A stretch of DNA of 32,211 nt. Source: Gp6-AA40 sp036742665. Lineage in GTDB: Bacteria > Acidobacteriota > Vicinamibacteria > Vicinamibacterales > UBA2999. A model generated the notes under the pieces. It did no database searches, was not told the origin of the DNA, and was given only the letters and a program-made list of their open reading frames with translations. This document shows, piece by piece, positions 24,345 through 31,283 of this stretch. The first letter of the stretch is position 1, and each line of letters begins with the position of its first letter. The position numbers and the translations under genes were made by a program. The stretch covers positions 1 to 32,211 of the forward strand of contig DAINQP010000036.1 of NCBI GenBank assembly GCA_036742665.1, written 5' to 3'.

Positions 24345-24386
24345 TGGTTGGTGGTTAGTGGTTGGTGGTTGGTGGCTGGTGGCGGT
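24345..24386 (+). repeat. Heptad array, six copies of TGGTTGG
   Basis: Units at 7-bp steps from 24345: TGGTTGG, TGGTTAG, TGGTTGG, TGGTTGG, TGGCTGG, TGGCGGT. No inverted partner is seen nearby. The array overlaps the end of hisA: it encodes the last ten or so HisA residues (HQPPTTNH), and the hisA TAA (24357-24355) comes from the variant unit TGGTTAG. Confidence 0.8.
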
Positions 24387-25059
24387 CGAGCGGGAGCTGG
24401 CCCGTGTAGACGGCCATGCCGACCACGGCATCAATCCCAGCCGCGTCGAGGCGGTCGATTTCGTCCCAGGTGGTGATGCCGCCGGCTGCGGTCACGCGTC
24501 GGGAGGTGGCACGGCGCACGGCCATGATTGCGTCCATGTCGGTCCCCTGCATGAGCCCCTCTTTGTCCACGTGGGTGTAGAGGAATTCGTCGCAATACGG
24601 CTCGAGCGCGCGCACCGCATCGACGGCGGTGATTGGCAGCGCGGTCTTCCAGCCGTGGATCACCACCTGTCCGCCGCGGCTGTCCACGGCCGCGATCACG
24701 CGATCGGATCCGATCGCGTCGGCAAGCGAGCCGGCAAACGCCACATCAACGACGCCGTCACGGAACAGCGCGGAGCTGGCAATCACGGCGTGCGCTCCGC
24801 AGTTCAGCACCTCACGCGCACGCTCGATAGTGCGAATACCGCCGCCGACGCGGCAAGGGAGCCGGCCGCAGATGTCGCGGACGATCGCCGCGTTATCGCC
24901 CCGACCGCGCGCCGCGTCGAGATCGATGAGCTGCACCCGCGGAAAATGCGAGAACCGCTGGATCCACGGTTCTGCATCCGGAGCTTCAATCGCGAGTGTC
25001 TCGCCCTGCACCAACTGGACGACGTGGCCATTCTGGAGATCGATCGACGGAATCAACAT
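24355..25059 (-). CDS. hisA: HisA, ProFAR isomerase, last gene of the his operon
   Basis: 234 residues, a (beta/alpha)8 barrel that converts ProFAR to PRFAR. Visible blocks are MLIPSIDLQNGHVVQLVQGE (catalytic Asp on strand 1), CRVGGGIRTIERAREVL (phosphate site), VIAAVDSRGGQVVIHGW (second catalytic Asp), EFLYTHVDKEGLMQGTD and VTAAGGITTWDEIDRL (second phosphate site). The ATG at 25059 is preferred; a TTG at 25065 would overlap the hisF stop. The C-terminus after VYTGQLPLD is made of heptad-repeat sequence and is not part of the normal fold. This is the eighth and last his gene. Confidence 0.93.
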   Translation of the reverse strand: MLIPSIDLQNGHVVQLVQGETLAIEAPDAEPWIQRFSHFPRVQLIDLDAARGRGDNAAIVRDICGRLPCRVGGGIRTIERAREVLNCGAHAVIASSALFRDGVVDVAFAGSLADAIGSDRVIAAVDSRGGQVVIHGWKTALPITAVDAVRALEPYCDEFLYTHVDKEGLMQGTDMDAIMAVRRATSRRVTAAGGITTWDEIDRLDAAGIDAVVGMAVYTGQLPLDRHQPPTTNH

Positions 25060-25061
25060 GT

Positions 25062-25817
25062 TCAAAGCCGAACCGGAATGCCGTGTGCGCGGAGATGGTG
25101 CTTCAAGTCGGCGACACTGGATTCGGCGTAGTGAAAGATTGAAGCGGCAAGCGCAGCATCGGCGCGGCCGTCCGTGAAGACGTCGGTGAAGTGGTCGAAC
25201 GTGCCGGCGCCGCCGGACGCAATCACCGGAATATCGACGGCGTCAGAGACGGCCGCGGTCATCTCGCAATCAAAGCCGGCCTTGGTGCCGTCGCGATCCA
25301 TCGATGTCAGCAGGATCTCTCCCGCGCCACGTGCTTCCGCTTCACGCGCCCACGCGACTGCATCAGATGCGGCATCTGTCGTCCCACTTCTGACGTACAC
25401 CGCAAAGCCATCGTTGCGCCGCTTGGCGTCGATCGCGACGATGACCGCCTGGCTGCCGTACCGCTTCGCCAGCGTGGTGATCAGCTCGGGGTTGCGCAAC
25501 GCCGCGGTGTTGAGACTCACCTTGTCGGCGCCCGCCTCGACGGCGGCAGCGGCATCGTCTTCGGAGCGGATGCCGCCACCCACTGTCAACGGCAAAAAGA
25601 TCTCGCGCGCGACGGCGTTGATCGTGCGCGCGAGCGCCTGACGCTTTTCGAGCGTCGCGGTGATGTCGAGGATCACGACCTCGTCGATGCCTTCGACGTT
25701 GTAACGGCGGGCCAGCTCGCCAGGATCGCCGGCGTGACGCAGTTGCTGGAACTGGACGCCTTTCACGACCTGCCCGTCGCGAACGTCGAGGCAGGCGATG
25801 ATGCGCTTGGTCAGCAT
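25062..25817 (-). CDS. hisF: HisF, imidazole glycerol phosphate synthase cyclase subunit
   Basis: 251 residues, the usual length. A (beta/alpha)8 barrel that closes the imidazole ring, with ammonia supplied by HisH, giving IGP and AICAR. MLTKRIIACLDVRDGQVVKG carries catalytic Asp11, and VIVAIDAKRR carries Asp130. LPLTVGGGIRSEDDAAA and IPVIASGGAGTFDHF are the phosphate-binding loops. Its ATG overlaps the hisH stop by one base (TGATG), fitting equal synthesis of the two subunits. Confidence 0.96.
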   Translation of the reverse strand: MLTKRIIACLDVRDGQVVKGVQFQQLRHAGDPGELARRYNVEGIDEVVILDITATLEKRQALARTINAVAREIFLPLTVGGGIRSEDDAAAAVEAGADKVSLNTAALRNPELITTLAKRYGSQAVIVAIDAKRRNDGFAVYVRSGTTDAASDAVAWAREAEARGAGEILLTSMDRDGTKAGFDCEMTAAVSDAVDIPVIASGGAGTFDHFTDVFTDGRADAALAASIFHYAESSVADLKHHLRAHGIPVRL

Positions 25818-26437
25818 CAGCGCGGCGCGCGCTCGCGCGCGATCTGGAGGAAGTTGCGCAGGATTTGCAGCCCCGCGTCGCCGGACTTCTCGGGGTGGAA
25901 CTGCACCCCGAAGATGTTGTCGTGCTCGACAGCCGCGGCGAAGGTATTTGCGTGCGTCGCGGCGGCGACGCATTCCGACGTCACGGGCGCTGCGTACGAG
26001 TGCGTGAAGTAGACCTGCGCACCGCTATCGAGGCCACGCAGCAGGCGTGCGTCGCGGGTGAAGTCCAGGGCATTCCAGCCGACGTGCGGGACCTTCAACC
26101 GCTTCTCAGCGTCGCCCTCGAGTCGGGCGATGCGACCCTTCATGACGCCGAGCCCGGCGACGCCCGGCGCCTCGTCACTGCCCTCGAACAGCCACTGCAT
26201 GCCGACGCAGATGCCAAACAGCGGCGTGCCGGAGCGGGCGGCGTCACCGATCGTCTCGCGCCATTCCTCGTCTAGAGCGCTGGTCGCTGCGAAGTGACCG
26301 ACGCCGGGAACGATGACCGCGCGGGCGCCTTTCAGATCGGCCGGCTTCTCCGGCGTCATGAACTCTGCGCCGAGGGCCGACAGAGCCTTCCGCACTGACG
26401 TGAGGTTGCCGGCGCCGTAATCAACGAGCGCAATCAC
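25817..26437 (-). CDS. hisH: HisH, imidazole glycerol phosphate synthase glutaminase subunit
   Basis: 206 residues, a class I glutamine amidotransferase giving ammonia to HisF. It starts with GTG overlapping the hisB stop (GTGA). MIALVDYGAGN is the usual opening. The nucleophile Cys77 is in LFGICVGMQWLF and the other triad members are His181 and Glu183 in GVQFHPEKSGDAG. VPGVGHFAATSAL is the oxyanion-side loop. Confidence 0.96.
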   Translation of the reverse strand: MIALVDYGAGNLTSVRKALSALGAEFMTPEKPADLKGARAVIVPGVGHFAATSALDEEWRETIGDAARSGTPLFGICVGMQWLFEGSDEAPGVAGLGVMKGRIARLEGDAEKRLKVPHVGWNALDFTRDARLLRGLDSGAQVYFTHSYAAPVTSECVAAATHANTFAAAVEHDNIFGVQFHPEKSGDAGLQILRNFLQIARERAPR

Positions 26438-27024
26438 AACAACCCCTTCGTGCTCGGCAGCATCTTCGCCAGCCGCTTGTCCTTCGCGCAGGCGACGCGG
26501 AGTGCTCGCGCGAACGCCTTGAATACGGCTTCGATGTGATGATGGCTCGAGCGCCCATACAGCACTTTGGCGTGCACGTTGGCGCGTGCGCCAGCGGCGA
26601 AGCCGTCAAAGAAGTCGTGGACCAGCTCGCTCTGTAGATCGCCGACCATTCGCGCTTTCACTTTGAGATCGACCACTGCGTGCGGGCGCCCACTCAGATC
26701 GACGGCGACAACGGCGAGCGTTTCATCCATTGGCATGACGAAGTAGCCGGCCCGGTTGATGCCCTTGCGATCGCCGAGCGCCTTGAGCAGTGACTCACCG
26801 AGCACGATGCCGACGTCTTCGACGGTGTGGTGCTGATCCACGTCGAGATCGCCCGTCGCCTTCAACGTCAGATCGAAGCCACCATGACGCGTGAACAGCT
26901 CGAGCATGTGATCGAAGAACCGGATGCCGGTGCGGACGTCGTAGCGGCCGCCGCCGTCGATCTCCAGGGCGCCGCGAATCTGCGTCTCTGTGGTCTCGCG
27001 ATTGAACGTCGCTGTTCGGCTCAT
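26434..27024 (-). CDS. hisB: HisB, imidazoleglycerol-phosphate dehydratase (single-domain)
   Basis: 196 residues, the dehydratase only; the histidinol-phosphatase part found in enterobacterial HisB is absent. FFDHMLELFTRHGGFDL, DVDQHHTVEDVGIVLGE and LYGRSSHHHIEAVFKAFARAL give the His and Glu ligands of the two manganese ions. The ATG at 27024 overlaps the hisC stop (ATGA); the longer open frame upstream is a shadow of hisC. Histidinol-phosphate phosphatase must be encoded elsewhere. Confidence 0.96.
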   Translation of the reverse strand: MSRTATFNRETTETQIRGALEIDGGGRYDVRTGIRFFDHMLELFTRHGGFDLTLKATGDLDVDQHHTVEDVGIVLGESLLKALGDRKGINRAGYFVMPMDETLAVVAVDLSGRPHAVVDLKVKARMVGDLQSELVHDFFDGFAAGARANVHAKVLYGRSSHHHIEAVFKAFARALRVACAKDKRLAKMLPSTKGLL

Positions 27025-28058
27025 CGCTGCCTCCCGGCGGCAACCGATTCCAGCGCCTCGATGGCTGCCGCGGTGTGGTCGAGCATGCCCGCCGTGATCC
27101 GAATACAGCCTGGTGTGGTCGGATCCTTTGAACGATCGCGAACGTGGACGCCGCGCGCGGCAAGTGCCTGCACGACGATGGGCACCGCATCGCCGACCTG
27201 CACGAGGACAAAGTTGGCGGCACTCTCCCAGAACGTCAGGCCCAGTGCGCGGCACGCCTCGTACAGCCGCTGGCGCGATTCGTCGACCTGCGCTGCATAG
27301 CGCGGCAGGAATTCCTTGTCCTCCAGGGCTGCTAGCGTTGCCGCCATCGCCACGCCATTGATGTTGAAGGGAAGCGTCACGGCACGCACCGCATCGAGCG
27401 ACTCCGGAAGACCGATGACGACTCCGACGCGCATGCCGGCAAGACCGTATGCCTTCGAGAACGTGCGGCCGATCAGCACGTTGGGATATCGCGTCAGATC
27501 GGGCAGGAACGTCTGCCCACCGAATTCGATGTAGGCCTCGTCCACGAGGACGATCGCGTGCGGCGCCGCCTCGGCGATGCGCCGAAGGTCGGCGTGAGGA
27601 ATGAGCTGCCCGGTCGGATTGTTCGGCGTGTTCAGGAAGATCATCTTCGTCCGTGGTGTGACGGCGGCGATGACTTCGTCAACTTGAAACACGTATCCCG
27701 GACGAGGCGGAATCCGCACCGGCGTTGCCCCAACGGCGAGAGTGGCGTTGGGATATGGATCGAACGCGGGCAGCGGCACGATCGTCTCGGCATCGTGGGC
27801 GCGCATGCGAGCGATATGGCCGACGGCCGCCATCAGGATGCCTTCGTCGAGGCCGTTGGTCAGCAGCACCCAGTCGGGATCGACAGTGAAGTGCGCGGCG
27901 CAGGCGTGCACCAGCGCGGGATATGACGGATACGTCGCCACGTCGCTCGACTGCACGCGGCGAATCGCCTCGAGCACCCGCGGCGAGCAGCCGCCGGTGT
28001 TCTCGTTGAGATGCAGCCGAAGCCCGTCGCCGGGATCCGGATAACCTTGAATCGGCAT
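27021..28058 (-). CDS. hisC: HisC, histidinol-phosphate aminotransferase
   Basis: 345 residues, a class I/II PLP aminotransferase. LHLNENTGGCSPRVLEAI is the HisC opening; the stretch LLTNGLDEGI binds cofactor phosphate; FLNTPNNPTG and VLVDEAYIEFG contact the pyridine ring (Asp173, Tyr176). Lys202 in RTFSKAYGLAGMRVG forms the Schiff base. The start at 28058 is 17 bp from the hisD stop, and this gap holds a 20-bp palindrome. The hisB ATG overlaps its TGA. Confidence 0.95.
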   Translation of the reverse strand: MPIQGYPDPGDGLRLHLNENTGGCSPRVLEAIRRVQSSDVATYPSYPALVHACAAHFTVDPDWVLLTNGLDEGILMAAVGHIARMRAHDAETIVPLPAFDPYPNATLAVGATPVRIPPRPGYVFQVDEVIAAVTPRTKMIFLNTPNNPTGQLIPHADLRRIAEAAPHAIVLVDEAYIEFGGQTFLPDLTRYPNVLIGRTFSKAYGLAGMRVGVVIGLPESLDAVRAVTLPFNINGVAMAATLAALEDKEFLPRYAAQVDESRQRLYEACRALGLTFWESAANFVLVQVGDAVPIVVQALAARGVHVRDRSKDPTTPGCIRITAGMLDHTAAAIEALESVAAGRQR

Positions 28059-28067
28059 AAAGTCCTC

Positions 28068-28092
28068 GGCGGGTCTTAAGACCCGCCTCTAC
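28068..28092. repeat. Perfect 20-bp palindrome with GTAG-type end, hisD-hisC junction
   Basis: GGCGGGTCTTAAGACCCGCC (28068-28087) is fully self-complementary and is followed by TCTAC, so the minus strand reads GTAGAGGCGGG, like the other GTAG hairpins. It lies inside the his operon: the last codons and TAA of hisD (28078-28076) are made from it, and hisC starts 10 bp beyond. Confidence 0.7.
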
Positions 28093-29326
28093 GCAACCGA
28101 ACTGCGATGGATTCCGCGTGCGCCGTCAAGCCTTCCGCCGTCGCGAGATCGATGACCGCCGGTCCGATCTGCTTCAGTCCCTTTTGCGTCAGCCGCTGAA
28201 CCGTGATCTGGCGGACGAAGTCGGCGGCTGACAGACCGCCGCGGACGCGAGCGGCGCCCGCGGTAGGCAGCACGTGGTTCGAACCGATCGCGTAATCGCC
28301 CGCCACTTGCGCCGACCACGCACCCACGAAGAGTGAGCCGGCACATCGCACCTTCGCCGCCATGCTGTCATCGTCAACGACAAGATGCTCGGCGGCGGCT
28401 TCGTTCGCCAGTGCGATGGCCTCGGACTTCGAACGGGCCACGATGATTCCGCCGTGGGCACGAATCGATTCCGCCGCTGGACCGATTGGCGGCATCGCGG
28501 CGTCCACAGCCGCCCCGACCTGGGTGGCCAGCGCACGACTCGTCGTAATCAGCACAGCCCGCGCGTCAGGATCGTGTTCGGCCTGTGCGATCAGGTCCGC
28601 CGCGATCCACTCGGCTGGACCCGTTGTCGCGACAATGACGATCTCGGTGGGACCCGCGTAGAAATCGATACCGCAGTCGGCGGCAATCTGCGCCTTGGCC
28701 GCGGCGACGTAACGATTGCCTGGCCCGACGATCTTGTTTACGCGAGGAACCGATTCCGTGCCGTACGCGAGTGCCGCGATCGCCTGTGCACCGCCGATGC
28801 GGAAGAACCGCGAGACGCCGGCGTCGAGCGCCGCCGCCATGACGACGGCGTCTGGCTTCGGGCACACGGCGATAACCTCCTTGACCCCGGCGACTGTCGC
28901 GGGAATCGCGGTCATCAGTACCGTTGAGGGTAGGGGATAACGACCGCCGGGCACGTAGCAGCCGACGCGGTCGAGCGGCACGATGCGTTGCTCGACGGTG
29001 AGGCCAGCGCCCACGCGCAGTTTCCATCCGCGCGGTACTTGTCGCTTCGCGACGGCGCGGATGTTTTTCGCGGCGACGCGAATGGCGTGTCGCACGCGAG
29101 CGGGCACGGTCTTCGCGGCGGCCTGCATGTCCTTTCGTGAAATCTCGATCGGTCCCTCGAGACGATCGAACTCACGCGCGTAACGGAGCAGAGCAGCCTC
29201 GCCGTTGGTTCGAACGTCGCCGACGATCTGCGCGACGCGCTGCTCGGTCTCGCCGTCGCGATCGCGCTCGGGCCAGAGCAGGCCCTTCACCGCCGCTGCG
29301 TCATTCGAATCAACGATTCTGATCAT
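28076..29326 (-). CDS. hisD: HisD, histidinol dehydrogenase
   Basis: 416 residues; catalyses the last two NAD-dependent oxidations, histidinol to histidine. Visible blocks are VGCYVPGGRYPLPSTVLMTA, NKIVGPGNRYVAAAKAQIA, YAGPTEIVIVA, DLIAQAEHDPDARAVLIT (zinc ligands Gln and His) and YAIGSNHVLPTAGAARVRGG (catalytic His). The ATG at 29326 is chosen because MIRIVDSNDAAAVKGLL is the normal beginning; the open frame continues upstream into hisG in a shadow frame. The last few residues (RRGGS) come from the palindromic repeat and look added to the usual end. Confidence 0.95.
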   Translation of the reverse strand: MIRIVDSNDAAAVKGLLWPERDRDGETEQRVAQIVGDVRTNGEAALLRYAREFDRLEGPIEISRKDMQAAAKTVPARVRHAIRVAAKNIRAVAKRQVPRGWKLRVGAGLTVEQRIVPLDRVGCYVPGGRYPLPSTVLMTAIPATVAGVKEVIAVCPKPDAVVMAAALDAGVSRFFRIGGAQAIAALAYGTESVPRVNKIVGPGNRYVAAAKAQIAADCGIDFYAGPTEIVIVATTGPAEWIAADLIAQAEHDPDARAVLITTSRALATQVGAAVDAAMPPIGPAAESIRAHGGIIVARSKSEAIALANEAAAEHLVVDDDSMAAKVRCAGSLFVGAWSAQVAGDYAIGSNHVLPTAGAARVRGGLSAADFVRQITVQRLTQKGLKQIGPAVIDLATAEGLTAHAESIAVRLRRGGS

Positions 29327-29334
29327 GTTTCTCC

Positions 29335-29356
29335 GGCGGGACCGAACCCGCCCTAC
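29335..29356. repeat. GTAG-type hairpin at the hisG-hisD junction
   Basis: GGCGGG (29335-29340) pairs with CCCGCC (29347-29352) around ACCGAA, followed by CTAC. On the minus strand this reads GTAGGGCGGG, and the TAG is the hisG stop (29355-29353). The hairpin fills the 26-bp gap between hisG and hisD and might lower transcription or protect the upstream message end. Confidence 0.65.
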
Positions 29357-30243
29357 ACGACGATCTTGTTCAACGGATACTCGACGATTCCCTGGCCTCC
29401 CGCCGCCTTCAGCTTCGGAATCAGGTCGCGCACCGTCCGCTCTTCGATGATGGTGTTCACGGCGACCCATTCGCCTTCGCTGAGCGAAGAGATGGTCGGC
29501 CGCTGCAACGCTGGCAGCAGCGCGAGCACCTTGGCCAGATCGGTGCGCTGCACGTTCAGCATCAGCCCGACCCGGCCCTGGGCTTCGATCGCGGCTTTGA
29601 GCAGCAGCGCAATGTTCTCGATCTTGATGCGTTTCCACAAATCGGTGAGCGCCTGTTCATTGGCGATGAGCTGCGTGTTCGACTCCATGATGGTGTCGAG
29701 AATGCGCAGGCGATTCGCGCGCAGGGTCGATCCGGTTTCCGTTGCCTCGACGATGGCATCGGCCAGGACCGGTGGCTTTACTTCGGTCGCGCCCCAGGAG
29801 AATTCCACGCGCTTCACCTTCACGCCGAGCTTGTCGAAGTAGTTGCGCGTCACCTGCACCAGCTCTGTGGCGATCACCGCGCCATTGAAGTCTTGCGGTG
29901 ACTTGAAGCGCGAATCTTCGGGCGCCGCCAGCACCCAGCGCACCTTGCCAAAACTCTGTTTCGAGTAGACGAGATCGGCGAGGCTCGTCACGCAGGTGTG
30001 CGCGTCGCGGCCGTAGCGGTGCTCGGCGACCCAGTCGAGGCCGGTGAGACCGGCGTCGAGCACGCCCTCACAGACGTAGCGCGTCATCTCCTGCGCCCGA
30101 ATCAGCATGCACTCGATCTCGGGATCGTCGATCGACGGAAAGTACGAACGCGTGTTGACGTAGATGTTGAATCCGGCGCGGGCGAACAACTGAATCGTCG
30201 CGTCCTGGAGCGAGCCCTTGGGGAGGCCGAGCTTCAGCTTCAT
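29353..30243 (-). CDS. hisG: HisG, ATP phosphoribosyltransferase, long form
   Basis: 296 residues; first committed step of histidine synthesis, joining ATP and PRPP. MKLKLGLPKGSLQDATIQLF is the usual opening; EGVLDAGLTGLDWVAEH and DAIVEATETGSTLRANRL are catalytic-domain blocks, the latter around the PRPP phosphate loop. The C-terminal ~75 residues (RVGLMLNVQRTDLAKVLALL ... AAGGQGIVEYPLNKIVV) form the HisG_C regulatory domain, so this is the hexameric long form, normally inhibited by histidine and independent of HisZ. The ATG overlaps the hisI stop (ATGA). Confidence 0.95.
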   Translation of the reverse strand: MKLKLGLPKGSLQDATIQLFARAGFNIYVNTRSYFPSIDDPEIECMLIRAQEMTRYVCEGVLDAGLTGLDWVAEHRYGRDAHTCVTSLADLVYSKQSFGKVRWVLAAPEDSRFKSPQDFNGAVIATELVQVTRNYFDKLGVKVKRVEFSWGATEVKPPVLADAIVEATETGSTLRANRLRILDTIMESNTQLIANEQALTDLWKRIKIENIALLLKAAIEAQGRVGLMLNVQRTDLAKVLALLPALQRPTISSLSEGEWVAVNTIIEERTVRDLIPKLKAAGGQGIVEYPLNKIVV

Positions 30244-30566
30244 GGAATCGCGATCCCTTCCGCGCGCTTGTTGAAGCAGCTGCGCTCACCGGTGTGACAG
30301 ACGTTGCCGTCGCCGAGCCGCTCGGCCTTGACGAGCAGCGTGTCGTCATCGCAATCGATCAGGATGTCGCGGACGGCGAGCTTGTTGCCGGACGTCTCGC
30401 CCTTGGTCCAGAGCGTGTTGCGCGTGCGGCTGTAGAAGGTCACGTAGCCGGTGCGGCGCGTCACCTCCCAGGCGTCGGGGTTCATGAAGCCGACCATCAA
30501 GACCTCGCCGCTCACGTGGTCCTGCACCACCGCGGGAATCAGTCCGTCGAGTTTCGAGAAGTCCAT
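30240..30566 (-). CDS. hisI: HisI, phosphoribosyl-AMP cyclohydrolase (no HisE domain), first structural gene
   Basis: 108 residues; opens the adenine ring of PR-AMP. Blocks are GEVLMVGFMNPDAWEVTRRTG, YVTFYSRTRNTLWTKGETSGN and the metal site DCDDD with Cys72, then GNVCHTGERSCF with Cys90 and Cys97. The HisE pyrophosphohydrolase domain often fused behind it is missing and no hisE is seen in the window. GGAG lies 6 nt before the ATG. The gene follows directly on the attenuator terminator, whose U tract ends ~15 nt upstream of the start. An open frame extends further upstream, but it crosses the terminator and is not coding. Confidence 0.95.
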   Translation of the reverse strand: MDFSKLDGLIPAVVQDHVSGEVLMVGFMNPDAWEVTRRTGYVTFYSRTRNTLWTKGETSGNKLAVRDILIDCDDDTLLVKAERLGDGNVCHTGERSCFNKRAEGIAIP

Positions 30567-30581
30567 ACGTCTCCGTACAAC

Positions 30582-30610
30582 AAAAAACCCCGCCTTGTTC
30601 CGGCGGGGTT
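30582..30610 (-). terminator. Intrinsic terminator of the his attenuator
   Basis: On the minus strand AACCCCGCC (30610-30602) and GGCGGGGTT (30594-30586) form a 9-bp GC-rich stem around a 7-nt loop and run into a T tract (30587-30582). It stands between the His-rich leader peptide and hisI, where it would end transcription when histidine is plentiful. No other gene ends here that would need it: ridA stops 230 bp upstream. Confidence 0.88.
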
Positions 30611-30669
30611 GCGTGGGTCGCGAAAACGGTTGTCTGAGCTCAGTCCATTCGCGCGCGCAATCCTGCCGG
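30600..30669 (-). promoter_or_regulatory. Antiterminator pairing of the his attenuator
   Basis: The leader segment CCGGCAGGATTG (30669-30658, codons 20-23 of the leader peptide) is complementary at 10 of 12 positions to CAACCCCGCCGG (30611-30600), which contains the 5' arm of the terminator; the two misfits are A opposite C. A ribosome stalled on the His codons upstream leaves this segment free to pair and so blocks the terminator. A ribosome that reaches the leader stop (30642-30640) should cover or disturb it and let the terminator form. Confidence 0.68.
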
Positions 30670-30726
30670 CCGGCCAGCATGGTGGCCGTGATGGAGGTGA
30701 TGCGCGTGGTGGAGAACTGCGACCAT
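30640..30726 (-). CDS. hisL: his operon leader peptide
   Basis: A 28-codon frame, ATG at 30726 to TGA at 30642-30640, too short to be found by usual length limits. It begins MVAVL and then reads HHAHHLHHGHH: eight histidines in eleven residues, using both CAC and CAT codons, and ends AGRPAGLRARMD. It precedes the terminator and hisI in the order leader, segment 2, segment 3, terminator, as in proteobacterial his attenuators. The ribosome site is weak (GAGG 3 nt before ATG). Its product is not expected to have a function of its own; the codons sense charged His-tRNA. A His-rich metal-binding peptide is the alternative, but the following terminator and complementary segment argue against it. 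Confidence 0.85.
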   Translation of the reverse strand: MVAVLHHAHHLHHGHHAGRPAGLRARMD

Positions 30727-30743
30727 GAGCCTCACAGCGTACT

Positions 30744-30772
30744 TTAAAACCCCGCCACTGCACAATGCTCAA
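30744..30772 (-). promoter_or_regulatory. Probable his operon promoter
   Basis: On the minus strand TTGAGC (30772-30767) and TTTTAA (30749-30744) are separated by 17 bp, with a start expected near 30737, about 10 nt before the leader ATG. The -35 box lies inside the left arm of the heptad array at 30765-30832. The boxes are only moderate matches. Confidence 0.45.
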
Positions 30773-30832
30773 GGCTCAATGCCCAATGCGAAACCCGAAA
30801 TCATTGAGCATTCTGCATTCGGTATTGTGCAT
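30765..30832. repeat. Inverted heptad arrays with unit ATGCTCA
   Basis: The left arm reads ATGCTCA, AGGCTCA, ATGCCCA, ATGCGAA (30765-30792). After a short middle part the right arm, read on the other strand, gives ATGCTCA, ATGCAGA, ATACCGA, ATGCACA (30811-30805 to 30832-30826). The two arms can fold into a long imperfect hairpin. It lies between the ridA stop and the his promoter and may separate the two transcripts. Confidence 0.75.
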
Positions 30833-30839
30833 TCCGGCC

Positions 30840-31226
30840 TTAGCCGATATAGGCATCGGCCTCGATTTCCACCAGCATGTCGCGGTCGATCAGCTGAGCG
30901 ACCTGCACCATCGTGGCCGCTGGCCGAATGTCGCGGAACACCTCGCCGTGAGCGCGACCGACGGCTTCCCACTGCGAGATGTCGGTGACGTAGATGCGCG
31001 TGCGGACGACCTGGGCCATCGACGCACCACCCTGCGTCAGCGCCCACTCGATGTTGCGCAGCGTCTGCACGGTTTGCGCGTACGCGTCGCCGCGTCCGAC
31101 GATCGCGCCGGCATCGTCGGTCGCCGTCGTGCCGGATACGTGCACGTAGTCACCGACGCGGACGGCGCGCGAGTACCCCACTATCGGTTCCCACGGACGG
31201 CCGCTTGAAATGTTCTGACGGGACAT
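30840..31226 (-). CDS. RidA family protein (YjgF/YER057c/UK114)
   Basis: 128 residues. Family blocks are SRAVRVGDYVHVSGTTATDD, AYAQTVQTLRNIEWALTQGG, VVRTRIYVTDISQWEAVGRA and ATMVQVAQLIDRDMLVEIEADAY. The Arg of VVRTRIYVTD is the imine-binding arginine of active RidA deaminases, and the Glu of LVEIEADA is also present, so 2-aminoacrylate or other enamine/imine hydrolysis is possible. Other RidA subgroups have different or unknown roles. It is on the same strand as, and 114 bp upstream of, the his leader, but an inverted heptad array lies between. The ATG at 31226 has no clear ribosome site. Confidence 0.9.
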   Translation of the reverse strand: MSRQNISSGRPWEPIVGYSRAVRVGDYVHVSGTTATDDAGAIVGRGDAYAQTVQTLRNIEWALTQGGASMAQVVRTRIYVTDISQWEAVGRAHGEVFRDIRPAATMVQVAQLIDRDMLVEIEADAYIG

Positions 31227-31283
31227 GCGACATCGTAACGCGACGTTGACACCACGCGAACGGGTCAGTCACTCTTGAGGCCC

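Noticed and set aside
24345..24386. CRISPR array
   Set aside because: The repeats are 7 bp with no spacers and no cas genes; the same holds for the arrays at 16135, 16701 and 30765.
30567..30680. N-terminal extension of HisI to an ATG at 30680
   Set aside because: It would be translated through the terminator stem and T tract; the conserved HisI start MDFSKLDGL at 30566 has its own ribosome site.
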